Counted from the stretch's first letter, positions 25,838 to 37,600 are shown. The stretch: 64,000 nt of DNA from Physcomitrium patens (GCF_000002425.4 NC_037260.1:17170638-17234637); one strand, 5' to 3'. The notes: generated from the letters alone by a model not told the origin. Numbers and translations are program-made.

Positions 25838-26061
25838 TTTATCAAAGATATGAATTTCAAAGAAAAAAATCTTTGATATATTCTTATGTTACTTAAAAAG
25901 ACTAAAAAATCACTCAAAGATGATAATATATTGAACTAGAATACCTATTACTTAACACAAGAAGATTAGAAAGTCTTGAAACAAGACTAAGGATTAATGA
26001 GACATTGACACAAATGAAAAAGGCTTCACTCTTGCTTCCATGCGTATTATTTAATTAGGAA
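25838..26061 (-). repeat. TE-B 3' LTR, left part
   Basis: Aligns with the start of the LTR at 37,771 (ATCAAGGACATGAAT-like ends) and continues at 32,215 after TE-A. The last five bases, AGGAA, correspond to the AGGAG that follows TE-A. Confidence 0.75.
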
Positions 26062-26823
26062 TGTAGAATAGATATTAATTCGTTTTTGAAAGATATTGAT
26101 AAAATATATTAATAATCCATATAATAGGAAATTCGGGAAGATGGATGAATGTTTTAGTTATTAAAAGTGGTTAATTACAAAATTACGATTAAAATCTGGA
26201 GAATCAAGAGAAAGTATACAAGAGTTGTAGAAGTTAATTAAGGTGCCATCGCTGTGATAGTGTGAGCTGGGATAAGCTTGGTGCTACTTCTTTTGTTTTG
26301 TTTGTTATTTTCTTTGAATAAGAGGATTGAAAGTTTCTGAATATTGTGAAGTGAATTATGGAATGGAAATGTGATTGGTATTATTTGAGAAGAAGAAAGA
26401 TTGAATGCTGAAATCTGATTGTAGTTCAGTAGAGAGAATGAGTTTGTGTTTGTGTGAAACACTGTAATGTGAATGGTAGTTTTGTGTGAAGAATTCCAGT
26501 GATTGAAATGAGGGTAATTGTGTGTTGAAAGCTGTGAGGGCGCAGTATTACAGTTAGAGATTATGAAGGTGAATATATTGGTGGAAATAGCAGTTATTGG
26601 TATGACTGAATTGCTGTAAAGAAGAGACTGATAAGGTGAAGGAGGAGATTATAGTTTCCTTGTGTGTTCAGATATTGAAAATAGAGATGATACATTCAGG
26701 AGGTAATTGATTGTGTGATCCTAACGTGAGCACTTAAGTAACTAATCATTCCCCGTATTCAAATCTCCCTATACGGATTTATTCTGGGAGGTTTCTTCCA
26801 GAATAAGTAAAATGACAATCACA
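26062..26823 (+). repeat. TE-A 5' LTR
   Basis: 762 bp, TG...CA, followed after TTT by the primer site. Pairs with 31,447-32,209. Confidence 0.9.
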
Positions 26824-26826
26824 TTT

Positions 26827-26845
26827 TGGCGCCACTGCCGAGGAT
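26827..26845 (+). promoter_or_regulatory. TE-A primer binding site, tRNA-Asp-like
   Basis: TGGCGCCACTGCCGAGGAT lies three bases after the LTR. It matches 16 of 19 bases of the tRNA-Asp-complementary site known from plant Athila-type elements (TGGCGCCGTTGCCGGGGAT, recalled from general knowledge). Minus-strand DNA synthesis would start here. Confidence 0.7.
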
Positions 26846-27065
26846 TGACAACATTATTGAGTGTTAGGAATTAACTGTCAAAGCAGTAAAGGAGATTAGG
26901 AAACAAACTCAGTAGAAATAATGAAAGAGTATGGTTATTAAGAATGAGAATTTAATAGCAAAGAGAATAAAGCAATCAAAGGAAAGAATAGAACGATCGC
27001 AAGCAAGAAATTTGTTGCATAATGAGTGAGATCACAAATTAAAAAAGAAGCATCAACAAAGTTAG

Positions 27066-29049
27066 ATTAAGCCATGGTTGCATGCCTGTGAGCATATTCG
27101 ATCGTACCCTAAAGACGATCGACCTCTAATATTTCAGAAGTACATACCATTAAAGAAATTATCAAGAATACTCGTGGGGAGCACTGCTAATAGTCCAACG
27201 TACCTCTCGAAGCCGTTTACAAAAAACGAGGAAGGCACAGAGGAATTAGGTATCCCATTGGGTATTTTCTCAATTGGAAATATGTTCGATCCTAACAAGA
27301 TTGATTCTAAAGATCGGCATAAATCACTTGCCAATAAAGACCAATTCAGAGTATATCAAAACCTGTCGTTTTCACCTCATATTCAACTAGTAAAATTATT
27401 TGAAGATAATAATAGTCAATCGAGAAGGCATAGAATTCCGAAAAAGACTTTTGTGGGAGACAGTTTTTATTTTAATAAGGAATTGAGCAAAACACTGACA
27501 TCTTTAATGATGTCCGGAGGACCAACAGTTCAAATGGGTGTAGTGGGCAATTGAACGACTAGCATCGCACCATTACCTACTTTTTGGGATTTGCAAGGTG
27601 CGGATCCAGATCAACATTTGTCTCAATTCTTGATGGCATGTGTAGCCAATAATGGCAGAATAGAAGACATTTGACTGAGATGGATGCCAGCGACATTGAA
27701 AGACACAGTGTTTGAGTGGTATAACCACCAACCTGTGGGACAATTTCTCAATTGGGAGGCATTGAAAAATACATTTTTAGCCCATTTTTGATCAATTGGT
27801 TTTGAAGAACGTCTTAGAAAAAATTAATGAACAACAGAATGGTACCAGAGAAAGCGATACAATCATATTATGGTCATGTAGTGGATATACTTCGAAAATG
27901 GCCAAATAATCAAATGTCGGAATCATTTGTATTGTCCATATTGGTTAATGGACTACATCCACCAGAATTGAAGATGTTTGTAAAGGAGGCCTAATCAGCC
28001 ACCATTGCATCATCTCTTGAGTGAGCAAAAGTATGGGAGGAATGTCACTATGATCAGAACTTAACAGTTGGAGCCACGATGATTCCATCTCAAGGAGGTT
28101 ATCAAATGACAAATTGGAATGACGCATCGGAAAGTTATCTAGGAAGGAATGATTATGGTACAATTCCATAGAGAATAGTGGATGCCATTCCATTGCAAGC
28201 TGTACTACCATCATCATCACACTCGTATGCGCCTTATTCCACGTATCAAAAACCAATACCTATAAAGGAATTACCAAATGCATTGGTATCAAGGGATCCC
28301 AATGAGTCATTGCTGTTAACATTGACGAAAAAAATGAATGAATTGGCTGTGAATCTGACCAAGGATAAAAAAAAAAGGTATAAACCAATTAGTATGCATC
28401 CCAATGTTTGGTGCAACAATTGTAAGGGGTAAGGTCATTTAGTAACAGAATGTCCTTCACCTCCCCAAATGATTGTACAATGTACCTTTTGCGGGGGCAA
28501 GCATATTATCACCAATTGTTGGAATTTACAGAAGCAACAACAACTCAGTAACCAGATAATGACTCAACCAACTTCGTGGGATGTCAATCAAGTACAGACG
28601 AATAATAGATTTGGCTGGAATGAAAATCAAGCGAATAAACAAAACAAGAATTATTCCAATTTTCTAAACTCTGAATTTTACCAAGAAGATGTATCCAATA
28701 CTCATAGATTGGCGATGAACCAACCAGGATACCATCAATATCCATCCATGATGAAGCCAATGCGAGACTCTATAGTAACAATGGGTCAACCAAGATCCTT
28801 TACTCATCCAACATGGAATAGACCTAGCCATTATATACTAGTAGAAACATCCATTATCCCTGAAGGAGTTGGTAAGAGACCACTTCGTTGCTATCGTTGC
28901 AGACAAATAAAACATTATACAAGTGAATGTTCTAATCCAAGGGCCAGCGATGACTATGCTTCAATATGTGGAAATTATAAGCAGTTTGGTCACACTTATC
29001 AACAGTGCAATGCACCCTTTAATTATAATAACCGAGACCAACAAATGTA
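27066..29049 (+). pseudogene. TE-A gag, capsid plus multiple CCHC zinc knuckles (broken)
   Basis: Structural protein that would form the particle and bind RNA. The region opens with a conserved leader frame (27,078-27,554). A retrotransposon-gag domain follows, around GADPDQHLSQFLMAC and FEWYNHQPVGQFLNWEAL (27,600-27,800). In-frame stops look like CGA to TGA or TGG to TGA, and a base is lost in an A-run near 27,818. Zinc-knuckle units are at 28,412-28,453 (CNNC...H...C, stop at position 7), 28,481-28,519 (C-x2-C-x3-H-x4-C, one residue short), 28,889-28,930 (perfect CX2CX4HX4C) and 28,967-29,008 (second Cys now Tyr). Four knuckles is more than the usual one or two. Confidence 0.75.
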
Positions 29050-29059
29050 AACAAGCCAA

Positions 29060-29416
29060 TTGGTAGAGAACAAAGGCCCTATTCAACGAGACTCACCAAT
29101 ACATCGTGTCGAGGTGGTAAATGCAGTGCTTACCAGAGGCCAACAAAAAGACAAGAATCCAATTCAAGACATGGATGAACCAATCGCAAGAGAGCAAGTA
29201 GCACCGTCCACGGGGCTAAACGAACCAATATCAGTATTGGGACGTATCCCAATATTGAGACCTCAACAGACTGAGGAACTCAATTCGGTTTCACATGCCA
29301 ATTTGTCGAGACCATCCAATCCAGGTCCTGTTATGGGCTTCGTACCCAGTATGAGACCTGACTCGGTGGCAGAACCCAATGAGGTCTCAATTACGGAGGC
29401 TTCAGTTCTGTTCTAA
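29060..29416 (+). CDS. TE-A linker frame between gag and protease
   Basis: A 118-codon frame rich in Pro, Glu, Ser and Gln without a domain, between the last zinc knuckle and the protease frame. Repeated RP/LRP-type phrases (ILRPQQTEEL, SMRPDSVAEP) suggest a disordered linker of the gag-pol polyprotein. It is probably part of the same polyprotein, now separated by stops. Confidence 0.5.
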   Translation: MVENKGPIQRDSPIHRVEVVNAVLTRGQQKDKNPIQDMDEPIAREQVAPSTGLNEPISVLGRIPILRPQQTEELNSVSHANLSRPSNPGPVMGFVPSMRPDSVAEPNEVSITEASVLF

Positions 29417-29446
29417 GTAGTTCTAATCTCTACGTAGTTTCAAAAA

Positions 29447-30262
29447 ATGTCCTATCCGTTGAAAGATCCTCTCGAGGGTGGAAATTCTAAAGAAGCTCCA
29501 GCTATTGTTCCAATTCCGAGTTCAAGGCAGAAGAATATCTTACCTCAAGGAGTGAAATCGAAACCAATGAAACATAAAAGAGTATTGGGAATTACTCTCA
29601 ATATCGAACCCTATGACATTCTGAAGGATTTGGATGTTATTCAGCCTTCAATTACAATGAAGCAACTTTTGGCTATAGCACCGGAATGTCGATCTACATT
29701 GAATTCAGCGTTAATACGACGAAGATCTCGCACTAAAGAAATTCATGAAGTTAGCTTAAATCCAGATCCGGGAGCACCAACAATCAATATATCAATCGAT
29801 GGCGTTTTAATTCCAGGGATACAAGTCGATAGTGGCTCCATTGTGAATTTAATGAATGTGAATACAATAGAGGACTTGGATCTAAAGCAATTGCTACCTA
29901 TGACATTGGTCTTGTGAATGACAAATCATAGTCGGGTAAAGCTAATGGGAATCTTACAAAATATTGCCACTATAATCGTGGGATTGACATACAAAATCGA
30001 TTATATTGTATTCTGATTATAGAGTTCTACATTATCGTATCCCATTTTATTGGGCAGATCTTGGCTTTATCAAGCCAAAGCTAAGAACGATTGGGGCCGA
30101 GGCACATTGACAATTAAAAAAAGTCGGGACCAAATTGTTCTACAGATGTATCTAATACAATATCATGGAGAATCTCAATTGCCAGAATCAGAATTTACAT
30201 CAGACAACGAGAGTCAATCGATTGAAGCAGATGACGATGCTATAGGTTCACCGCAATTTTAG
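29447..30262 (+). pseudogene. TE-A retropepsin-type protease (broken)
   Basis: The frame 29,447-29,917 contains IQVDSGSIVNLM with the active-site-like D-S-G-S at codons 128-131 (Asp at 29,828). Plant Ty3/Gypsy elements often carry DSGS instead of DTGA. A stop follows, and the next frame (30,050-30,262) carries ILLGRSWLYQAKAKNDWG, the C-terminal protease region that precedes RT. An acidic stretch follows it. The polyprotein would be cut by this enzyme; the stop near 29,917 and the frame change make it inactive. Confidence 0.75.
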
Positions 30263-30591
30263 GTAGGACAAAACACTTCAACAGCAAAGGTAGGAGTCTA
30301 CCAATGTAGAAGTTCTGACAAATATTTACTGCATCAGGAGGATGTAACTAACTCGAATCATGCTATTGCCGAATGGATGAACAATTCCACAGTCAATAGA
30401 GTCAGCACATTAGAACTAGATTTGGGTGGTTCTCATATGTCGGATAATACAAGATATTCAGATCAGGAGAAGGCAATTAAATCAGAGGTTGTTGAAGACC
30501 CTGTGTGTCAATCTATTATCCTGGGTACCAACGAAATGCCATAGCTAATTAAAATATATGCTAGTATTATCAGTACAAAATTGGATGCTTG

Positions 30592-31087
30592 AAAAGAATT
30601 TTTTGTCCATCACAAATCTGCCTTTGCGTGGTTGTATGCGGATTTGAAAGGGATTCCAATCGACGTGTATGAGCACCAGATTATTCTGGAGGAAGGTGTT
30701 ATGCCAGTTCGTCAAAGATAATACCGGCTTAACCCAAAATATTTCATTTTAGTGAAAGAAGAATTGGATAAACTTCTCAACGTGGATTTTATTTATCCTG
30801 TTTTGCATAGTGCATGGATGTCATCAATCTTGATGGTGCTGAAGAAGAATGGAAAAATCAGGATATGTCAAGATTTTTGAAAGTTAAATGTGGCCACCAA
30901 GAAAGATTACTTTCCATTACCTTTCACTGACAGTATGGGCAACAGGTTGTCATTATCACCACTAGGTAAAAGAATAGGAGTGGGGCACCAGTTAAAGTCA
31001 TTTTGTAGTGTTGTTTTGGATTGGCTGGAGTACCATTTTCTTATATTTCTTGTGTTTTCGAGAGTAGTAGTTCCAAATAAAAGTTAA
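30592..31087 (+). pseudogene. TE-A reverse transcriptase, N-terminal part only
   Basis: Encodes the start of a Ty3/Gypsy RT: FFVHHKSAFAW, then EELDKLLNVDFIYPV, KKNGKIRICQDF, and ATKKDYFPLPFTDSM. One stop (TGA at the Arg of DFRKLN) interrupts it. After FTDSM the similarity ends abruptly, and the frame continues without RT, so the fingers are present but the catalytic YxDD motif, RNase H and integrase are deleted. The junction is near 30,937. This region can make no active polymerase. Confidence 0.8.
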
Positions 31088-31089
31088 CA

Positions 31090-31338
31090 ATGAGGAGCCA
31101 GTCACAAGAGTCGATTGAAGAAGTTCTAGAAGAAAGGAGTCACTTTTAGCACCAGTTGGAACTTTGGGATGCCCAGATCTTGAAACTGGAAGCTCAAGTC
31201 CATGAACTGGGCAAGTACAATGAAAACCTTTCAGCTCAGTTGAGGTAGGAGCCGATGGAAGGATTGGAAGAGGATGAAGATTTGCAGTTGGAATTGGAAT
31301 CAGTGGAACCAATAACAAATACTGCGGCAATTGATTAA
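31090..31338 (+). pseudogene. TE-A 3' coiled-coil-like frame
   Basis: An 82-codon frame between the RT deletion and the 3' LTR, broken by two TAG codons that are both one change from CAG. It reads as an acidic, heptad-like helix (ESIEEVLEERSHF, then ILKLEAQVHELGKYNENL), followed by an acidic tail (LEEDEDLQLELESVEP). A reverse-strand frame also covers it but has no domain. It may be an extra 3' gene of this family or the end of pol. I do not recognise a family. Confidence 0.45.
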
Positions 31339-31435
31339 TTAGATAGGCGAGAGGGATCGTAATTTTTGTAGAGATTTGTTAGATAATTTTTAGATAGGTA
31401 TCAATTGAGTGTTTGCAAGGATGCTGCACAGATAC

Positions 31436-31444
31436 GAGTGGGGC
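31436..31444 (+). promoter_or_regulatory. TE-A polypurine tract (weak)
   Basis: GAGTGGGGC lies just before TATG and the 3' LTR. It is purine-rich and at the place where plus-strand synthesis should start, but it is short. Confidence 0.45.
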
Positions 31445-31446
31445 TA

Positions 31447-32209
31447 TGTAAAATAGTTATCAATTCGTTTTTGAAAGATATTGGTAAAATATATCAACAG
31501 TCCATATAATAGGAAATTCAGGAGGATGGATGAGTGATTTAGTTATTAAAAGTGATTAATTACAATATTACGGTTAGAATCTGGAGAATCAGGAGAAAGT
31601 ATACAGGAGTTGTAGAAGTTAATTAAGGAGCCATCACTGTAATAGTGTGAGCCAGGATAAGCTTGGTGCTACTTCTTTTGTTTTGTTTGTTATTTTCTTT
31701 GAATAAGAGGATTGAAAGTTTCTGAATATTGTGAAGTGAATTATGGAATGGAAATGTGATTGGTATTATTTGAGAAGAAGAAAGATTGAATGCTGAAATC
31801 TAATTGTAGTTCAGTAGAGAGAATGAGTCTGTGTTTGTGTGAAACTCTGTAATGTGAATGGCAGTTTTGTGTGAAAAATTTCAATGATTGGAACGAGGGT
31901 AATTGTATGCTGAAAGCTGTGAGGGTGCAATATTATAGTTGGAGATTATGAAGGTGAATATATTGGTGGAAATAGCAGTTATTGGTATGACTGAATTGCT
32001 GTAAGAAAGAGACCGATAAGGTGAAGGAGGAGATTATAGTTTCCTTGTGTATTCAGATATTGGAAATAGAGATGATACATTCAGGAGGTAATTGATTGTG
32101 TGATCTTAACGTGAGCGCTTAAGCAACTAGTCATTCCTCATGTTTGAATCTCCCTATATTGATTTATTCTGGGAGGTTTCTTCCGGAATAAGTAAAACGA
32201 GCAATGACA
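31447..32209 (+). repeat. TE-A 3' LTR
   Basis: 763 bp, the partner of 26,062-26,823; differences are scattered single bases. Followed by AGGAG and then the rest of the TE-B LTR. Confidence 0.9.
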
Positions 32210-32214
32210 AGGAG

Positions 32215-32531
32215 CTATATAACAATATTCTAAAAGACCTTGAACAAGTGTTGACTTTATTAAATACATGTCTTAACTTGGAAGATAAGTTATCTATATG
32301 TGCGCCATATAGTTAGCTTATTCTACAAGCTACTAACATATGTGGCACTTGATTAACCTGTTGACTAAGTTTCTAGCCTACTAATCAATTATAAATACAT
32401 GTAAAATCAAAATTACATCTATATAGCTTTTAAGAAGCTTCTCTTAAATATATTATGAAATTAATATATTTTTATCTATTTCTACCTAATCATATAGATA
32501 ATTATCAAAATAAATATATATTTTTGTGATA
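32215..32531 (-). repeat. TE-B 3' LTR, right part
   Basis: Continues the LTR interrupted by TE-A; aligns with the second part of 37,771-38,297 (CTATATAACAATATTCTA and onward). The LTR start on the minus strand is near 32,531. Confidence 0.75.
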
Positions 32532-32579
32532 TTATCTCTCCTTTTAGAGACAAGTTTTATGAGGAGCAATGATCATCTT

Positions 32580-33273
32580 TTAGGAATCTTTCTTTTCTTC
32601 ACCTTGATTTTGATCAATGTCGTCAATGTAAAGCCTCAACTCTCTTCATTGCATTTGCAAGATCTTTTGCTCACTTCTATGTGTATTTATTAATATCATG
32701 TCTATACCAATAAATAAGATATTTTAATTTATTTTGGCACTACCTCAAATCTAAGACTTCTTCCACCTCAAACTCTTCATTATCATCTATTTTTATTGGA
32801 AGAGGTGGCATTTATCTACTTCCTAAAATATTTATTATCTTATATGGCTTAAGAAAAAAAACATTGAATACATGATGGATCTTTATAGACTCTAGAAGGT
32901 GTAATCAATAAACAATATAATTGATTTGTTCACAAATAGAAAAATATTCAAGCTTATGATAGTCCAACTTGTCACAAAGACAAGTAGTCTTCATATTTTG
33001 ACAAAGTAATTATATTTTATTATTCACATTAAATTATAATTGTTCCTTGCAATTGGTATTTTCATTGATCTTTTATTGTTCTTGAGCTTCTTTTAAATAT
33101 TCTTTTATAATTGCATATAACTCTAACAAAAAATTCATCAAATCTTTTGCAACATGATCATTGAATTTTAAAAAATTAAAAGTATTAAGTCATAGGTGAT
33201 AACCATAATTGACAAAGAAATATATTTTTTGAGTAGAAGAATGTATCAAAGTATTATATGCTATTATATTATA
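32580..33273 (-). pseudogene. TE-B integrase C-terminal part and chromodomain
   Basis: Read on the minus strand, the segment gives the end of the integrase core (TLIHSSTQK-like, FFVNYGYH-like), the HxxxK/LCDKLDYHKL linker, and then a chromodomain starting at EEFEVEEVLDL (about 32,790 down to 32,600). It ends in ALH-type sequence. Several stops interrupt it. The chromodomain is the feature that marks chromoviruses and is thought to guide integration to methylated heterochromatin. The upstream integrase is continued at 34,584-34,978 and 36,299 onward, after the two inserted LTRs. Confidence 0.75.
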
Positions 33274-34583
33274 TGTTATCTTACTTGAGAATACATCAGG
33301 CACCTGGTTGTAGAAAATAAAGTTATATTTTGTAAATATTCAAAAAATCCTAATAGGTTCTAATCATCTAAATACAAAGTAATTAGAATTTCAATGCAAA
33401 AGGCTTAAAACTAATATAAAGTGCTCAAAACATTTCTTCTTATTAACCTCAAGCAGGCACTAATCCAAGTTGCTTTGTTACTTTCATCTTATTGTAACTT
33501 TCAATTTTCTTTCCAAATCCTAATCCCAAGCTGTGAGCTTTAACAAACTATAATTTTTGATCTAATCATCAAATTGGTACAAATTATTTCTCATTAGTGT
33601 CATTATAAGTCTTTTATATGCTTAAGAAGTTTCAAATTAATTCAACTTACGTATTGTAAGAAAATGTTACAAATTCACATTGATATCTATAGGTAGCTAC
33701 TTTAAAAGTTGATGATAAAGTTCAGATAGCAATTTTTCCTTCTCCAACTATTAACTTATACTCAAAGTTTGTGTGCAACTTAGTCTCTAAGTCTTCTAAT
33801 AATATATAAAATTTCATCTTGCTCCAACTAGTAAATCTCCAAATATTCCAAAACCCTAATCAACCCTAAACTAACAACTTCTGGTATCTTCTTACATAAA
33901 TAATTGAATATCTCCAAACTACATTATTAAAATTATAAAAAATTTTATACACATTTAGGAAACCTAAATAAATACATAATAATAAATTTTAAATTATAGA
34001 TGTTGCACCAATTGCATAAATCAACAAAGAGTGCGATTTTTAATTTTATTGCATAAATTCCAAGTTACCAATACAAACCTTGATTTTGAACATTGATTAC
34101 AAAGTCTTCTTAAAACCTAAGAAAATAATCTTTATGCTTTTATAATAAGGTTGCTAATAATTCTTAAATTCTATTTATTGATCATTATAAATTCCTATAC
34201 TTAGCCTTCTATGGCCATTTTAGTGGCAGGAGGTTTGCTTTCAATCTCGACCCACAAACGGTTGTTCTTTGGATATCAATCCAATCTATTAAGCATAGTC
34301 TTAATCTCACTTTTATCTTAATATCAAATATATCAATTATTTATCTCATCTACTTTATTTTTATTAATTTATGTCCTTTTTAAGATAATAAAAGATTTTT
34401 TGTAATTACAAAAGAAAAATTGATAACTAACTTTTATCTACTAGCTATTAAAACAAGTAAATAATCTAAGAAACTTTTATAAAGCCTTTCATAATTGTCT
34501 TGAATTTTTATTGAATAAAAATGGTTGAATATTAATATAAAATAATTTTTTATATATTTTTATCATATAATTATATTACAACA
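33274..34583 (-). mobile_element. LTR family C inserted in the TE-B integrase, copy 1
   Basis: About 1.31 kb. On the minus strand it starts TGTTGTAATATAATTATATG and ends near AAGTAAGATAACA, preceded by a CAACCAGGTGCCTGATG-like block. It is a homologue of 34,979-36,298 and of the LTRs at 42,734 and 63,242. It splits the integrase reading frame at a position matching E-F/A-Y-N. No internal retroelement genes are present, so it is a solo LTR. A clean target duplication was not found. Confidence 0.7.
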
Positions 34584-34978
34584 AAGCAATACAAATTCTC
34601 CCTATGTCAAAAGAGTTGTTTAATCATCTTGATGATAATTGATGGTACACCTCAAATATTATTCTAAAACTTAAATTACGTGTTTTGTTTGCTCATCAAT
34701 ATGTAGATAAAAAGTTGAAGAGAGCTTCATATCCATCTTTAAAATCTTGAAAATAATTCTCCAAAAACTTGATATGAATTGAGTCTCTTTTATTAATATT
34801 ATATTCTTAGACAATCCATGATAGTGATAGATATTGTCAAGAAAAAGCTTAGCCATTTCTTTACTTATAATAGATTTTATAAATGATATAAAATATACCA
34901 TTTTGATAAAAAAAATCTATTATTATAAATATAGAATCATATAAATCTGAAATTAAAAGATTTTCTTATCATATTATA
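34584..34978 (-). pseudogene. TE-B integrase core, middle part
   Basis: The frame 34,671-34,901 gives SKEMAKLFLDNIYHYHGL and TQFISSFW, then MDMKLSSTFYLH, the middle of a Ty3/Gypsy integrase core. It continues on the far side as an EQYLRCTINYHQDD-like stretch. The second catalytic Asp expected before RGTQF is replaced (IKETQF). It lies between two family-C LTRs and is one piece of a single broken integrase. Confidence 0.75.
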
Positions 34979-36298
34979 TATTATTTTATTTGGAAATGCA
35001 CTAGGCACTTAGTTGTAAAAGATGAAGTTGTGTTTTATAAACATTCAAGAAATCTTAATAGGTTTCATTTATATAAGAAGAATGTAATTTGAATTTTAAT
35101 TCAAAAGTACTTAAAGCTAATATAAAGTGCTTAAAAACATTCTTTTTAGTAACTTCAACCATACACAAACTCCAATTGCCTTATTACTTTTATAATTAGG
35201 CAATTTTGATTTTTCTTTGTAAATCTTAACTCTAATCAAAAAGCTTTAGCAAGCTGTAATTTCTAATCTAATCTTTTACTTAATGCAAAATTTTGCATAT
35301 AGATACTACTATAAGTTTTGTATATGTTTAAAAAAATTCAGCTCAATCGAACTTACAAATTATAAGAAAACATCCAAAAAACTGCATTGATGTCACTTTA
35401 CCACCAACTCAAAAGTTAATATGGATGTTTTGTAGTATTTTTTTTAATCATTAACTTTAATTCATAATTGGTGTATAGCTTGATCTTTAAGTCTTCTAAT
35501 ACCATATCAAATTTTACCTTGTTCCAAAAATAGATTTTTAGATATTATAGAAATCCTATTCTATCTTAAACTGCCAACTTCCAATACCATTTTGTAGCAA
35601 AAATCAGATATCTTTCAATCACACCATTAGATTAATATAAAATTTTATGGAAATTTAGCATATTCAATCAACCAAGTATTTTTAAATATTGAACTATAGA
35701 TATGACATCAATTGTACAAATTAGCTAAGAGTGCTAGTTCTAATAGTATTGCATAAATATAAAGTTACTAATATAAACCTTAATTTTGAATAATAATTAT
35801 AAAGTCATCCCAATCCAATAAAAATAAGCCTTATGTCTCTAAAATGAGCTTAAAGCTTACTCTCTAATCTTAGTCGCCAATCTCTAAATGCATCCATACT
35901 TTATCTTAGGTGGCTATTTTAATAGGTAGAGGTCTGATTTTGACCTTGTTCTATAAATGGTCAGCCTTTGGATATCAATTTAACTTATCCTAAAATTTTC
36001 ATCCAATCTTATCTTAAATTTAATTTTAATATCAATTATATTAATTATTTATCTCTTCTATCAAATTTTTATTAATTTATGGCCATTTTAAGATAATAAA
36101 TTTTTTTTATGGCCTAGAAGATAAAATCAATAACCAACTTTTAATCCACTAGCTATTAAAATAAGAAAAAAATTAAAAAGATTTTATTAAAGCCATATTT
36201 AAATATCTTAAATTATTATTGAATCAAGATGATTAAATATTAATTAAAAATTTATTTTTGATTATATTTTTACCATATAATTGTGTTAAAATATAACA
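34979..36298 (-). mobile_element. LTR family C inserted in the TE-B integrase, copy 2
   Basis: About 1.32 kb, same orientation as copy 1 and homologous along its length. On the minus strand it starts TGTTATATTTTAACACAATT; the opposite end, near 34,979, carries the CTAAGTGCCTAGTGCATTTCC-like block. It separates the DFIMV part of the integrase core (36,299 onward) from the YDSIFIIID part (34,978 downward). It appears to be a second solo LTR in the same gene. Confidence 0.75.
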
Positions 36299-37600
36299 CC
36301 ATGATAAAATCTATAGAAATAGAAGACCATGGTTTTTTTGGAATAGGTAATGGTTGAAGAAGTCTACAAGATCAATAATGAGGAGTTTTTGATCTTGAAC
36401 AAATATCACATAATTGTACAAAGTCTTTAACTAATTTTTACATTTAAAGCCACCAAAAATCTCTAGATATTAGCTCCAAAGTCTTACTGTATTCAAAATA
36501 TTGGGTTGTTAAAAAGTTGTGACAAGCTTGAATAACATGTAATCATGCTTTGCCTTTTGAAATGTATAATCAACTTTCAAAATAGAGTAGATTATTCTTA
36601 AATTCAAACTTAGAATTATCATGAGATTTGAAAGAATTATCTTTAATATCATGGAGAAGAAGATTAGAGGACAAACTCCATTAAAATTATTTAAGAAAGG
36701 TTAAATTAATAGTCAATGTTGATTTTATTATTCCAAAATAAAAATATTTTGGCTTTAAAAGAATCATTATTTGTTGATAAAAAGATGCATTTTTGTTTTT
36801 TTTTTGATACAAAATAAGAATGTCTAAAAAAGATATTTAACAAACTTTGTTGTTTTTTGAATCAATAAGTATATTTGAAATCAAATCTTGAAAAAGACAT
36901 GCTTCAACAAGCTTTGAAATAATTCAAAACATGCGCTAATATGAAATACTTGAGATTCTTATAATCTATATATATGATGACTGAATTAGAAGTACCTTCT
37001 AGATAATGATGCCATTTTTGTAATGAATCCATAATTGAAAAAAGCTTATTGTCATAGATTTCATAGTTAATCTAGACCGTTGAAAATTTCTTGAAATAAA
37101 ATGCTATTGAGTGGAGTTTTTTTATTTTCTTCTATTTATAACAAAAAAATAGCTATAGTAAAATCTGATGCATCTAATTCTATGAAGAATACTTTAAAAA
37201 TATTGATGCAATACAAGATTGGTATAAAAATAAGTGTTATCTTCAAGGCTTTAAAAGATTCTTTTATTTATTTGCTCCACTCAAATTTGTCTTTATATGT
37301 TTGACATATAAGAGGATTTAGTTATAAGGTTGCTATACTTGCTTCCTTCAACTATATAATTTCTTGGCATAAATTGTAGACTTCTTTTAAATATATAGGA
37401 ATAATATGTCTATGATTTAAATTAAAAATAAGTAAAATTTCTATTCTTAGAGTGTTGATAAGTTCATAAAGATCTATAATAGTTACAAATCTATTTTTAC
37501 TTCCGTTAAGAGTAGCATCCATAATCTTTTCTTCTATAGATAATTCAAATAAGTTAAATTAGAATAAGATAATTTGCAATCTCTATTATCAAATAAATAT
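36299..37600 (-). pseudogene. TE-B RNase H, integrase zinc finger and start of core
   Basis: Minus-strand reading gives, in order, KFEWSK and ESFKALKITL (end of RT), FFIELDASDFTIAI (RNase H with its first Asp), and YEIYDNKLF. Next come the H2C2 zinc finger (VIQACHNF ... LCDICSRSK) and PWSSISIDFIM (start of the integrase core with its first Asp). Stops and frameshifts are frequent. Upstream of about 37,600 the expected RT, protease and gag are not found before the 5' LTR at 37,771. Confidence 0.7.

Larger units (their letters stand above)
26062..32209 (+). mobile_element. TE-A: Ty3/Gypsy LTR retrotransposon
   Basis: A 6.1-kb plus-strand element with LTRs of 762 and 763 bp that are very similar over their whole length. 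Both begin TGTARAATAG and end in ACA. It lies between AGGAA (26,057-26,061) and AGGAG (32,210-32,214), a 5-bp target duplication with one change, inside the LTR of TE-B. Inside are a primer site, a decayed gag with several zinc knuckles, a protease, the N-terminal part of RT and a coiled-coil-like 3' frame. The rest of RT, RNase H and integrase are absent, so it could only have moved with enzymes supplied by another element. Confidence 0.9.
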
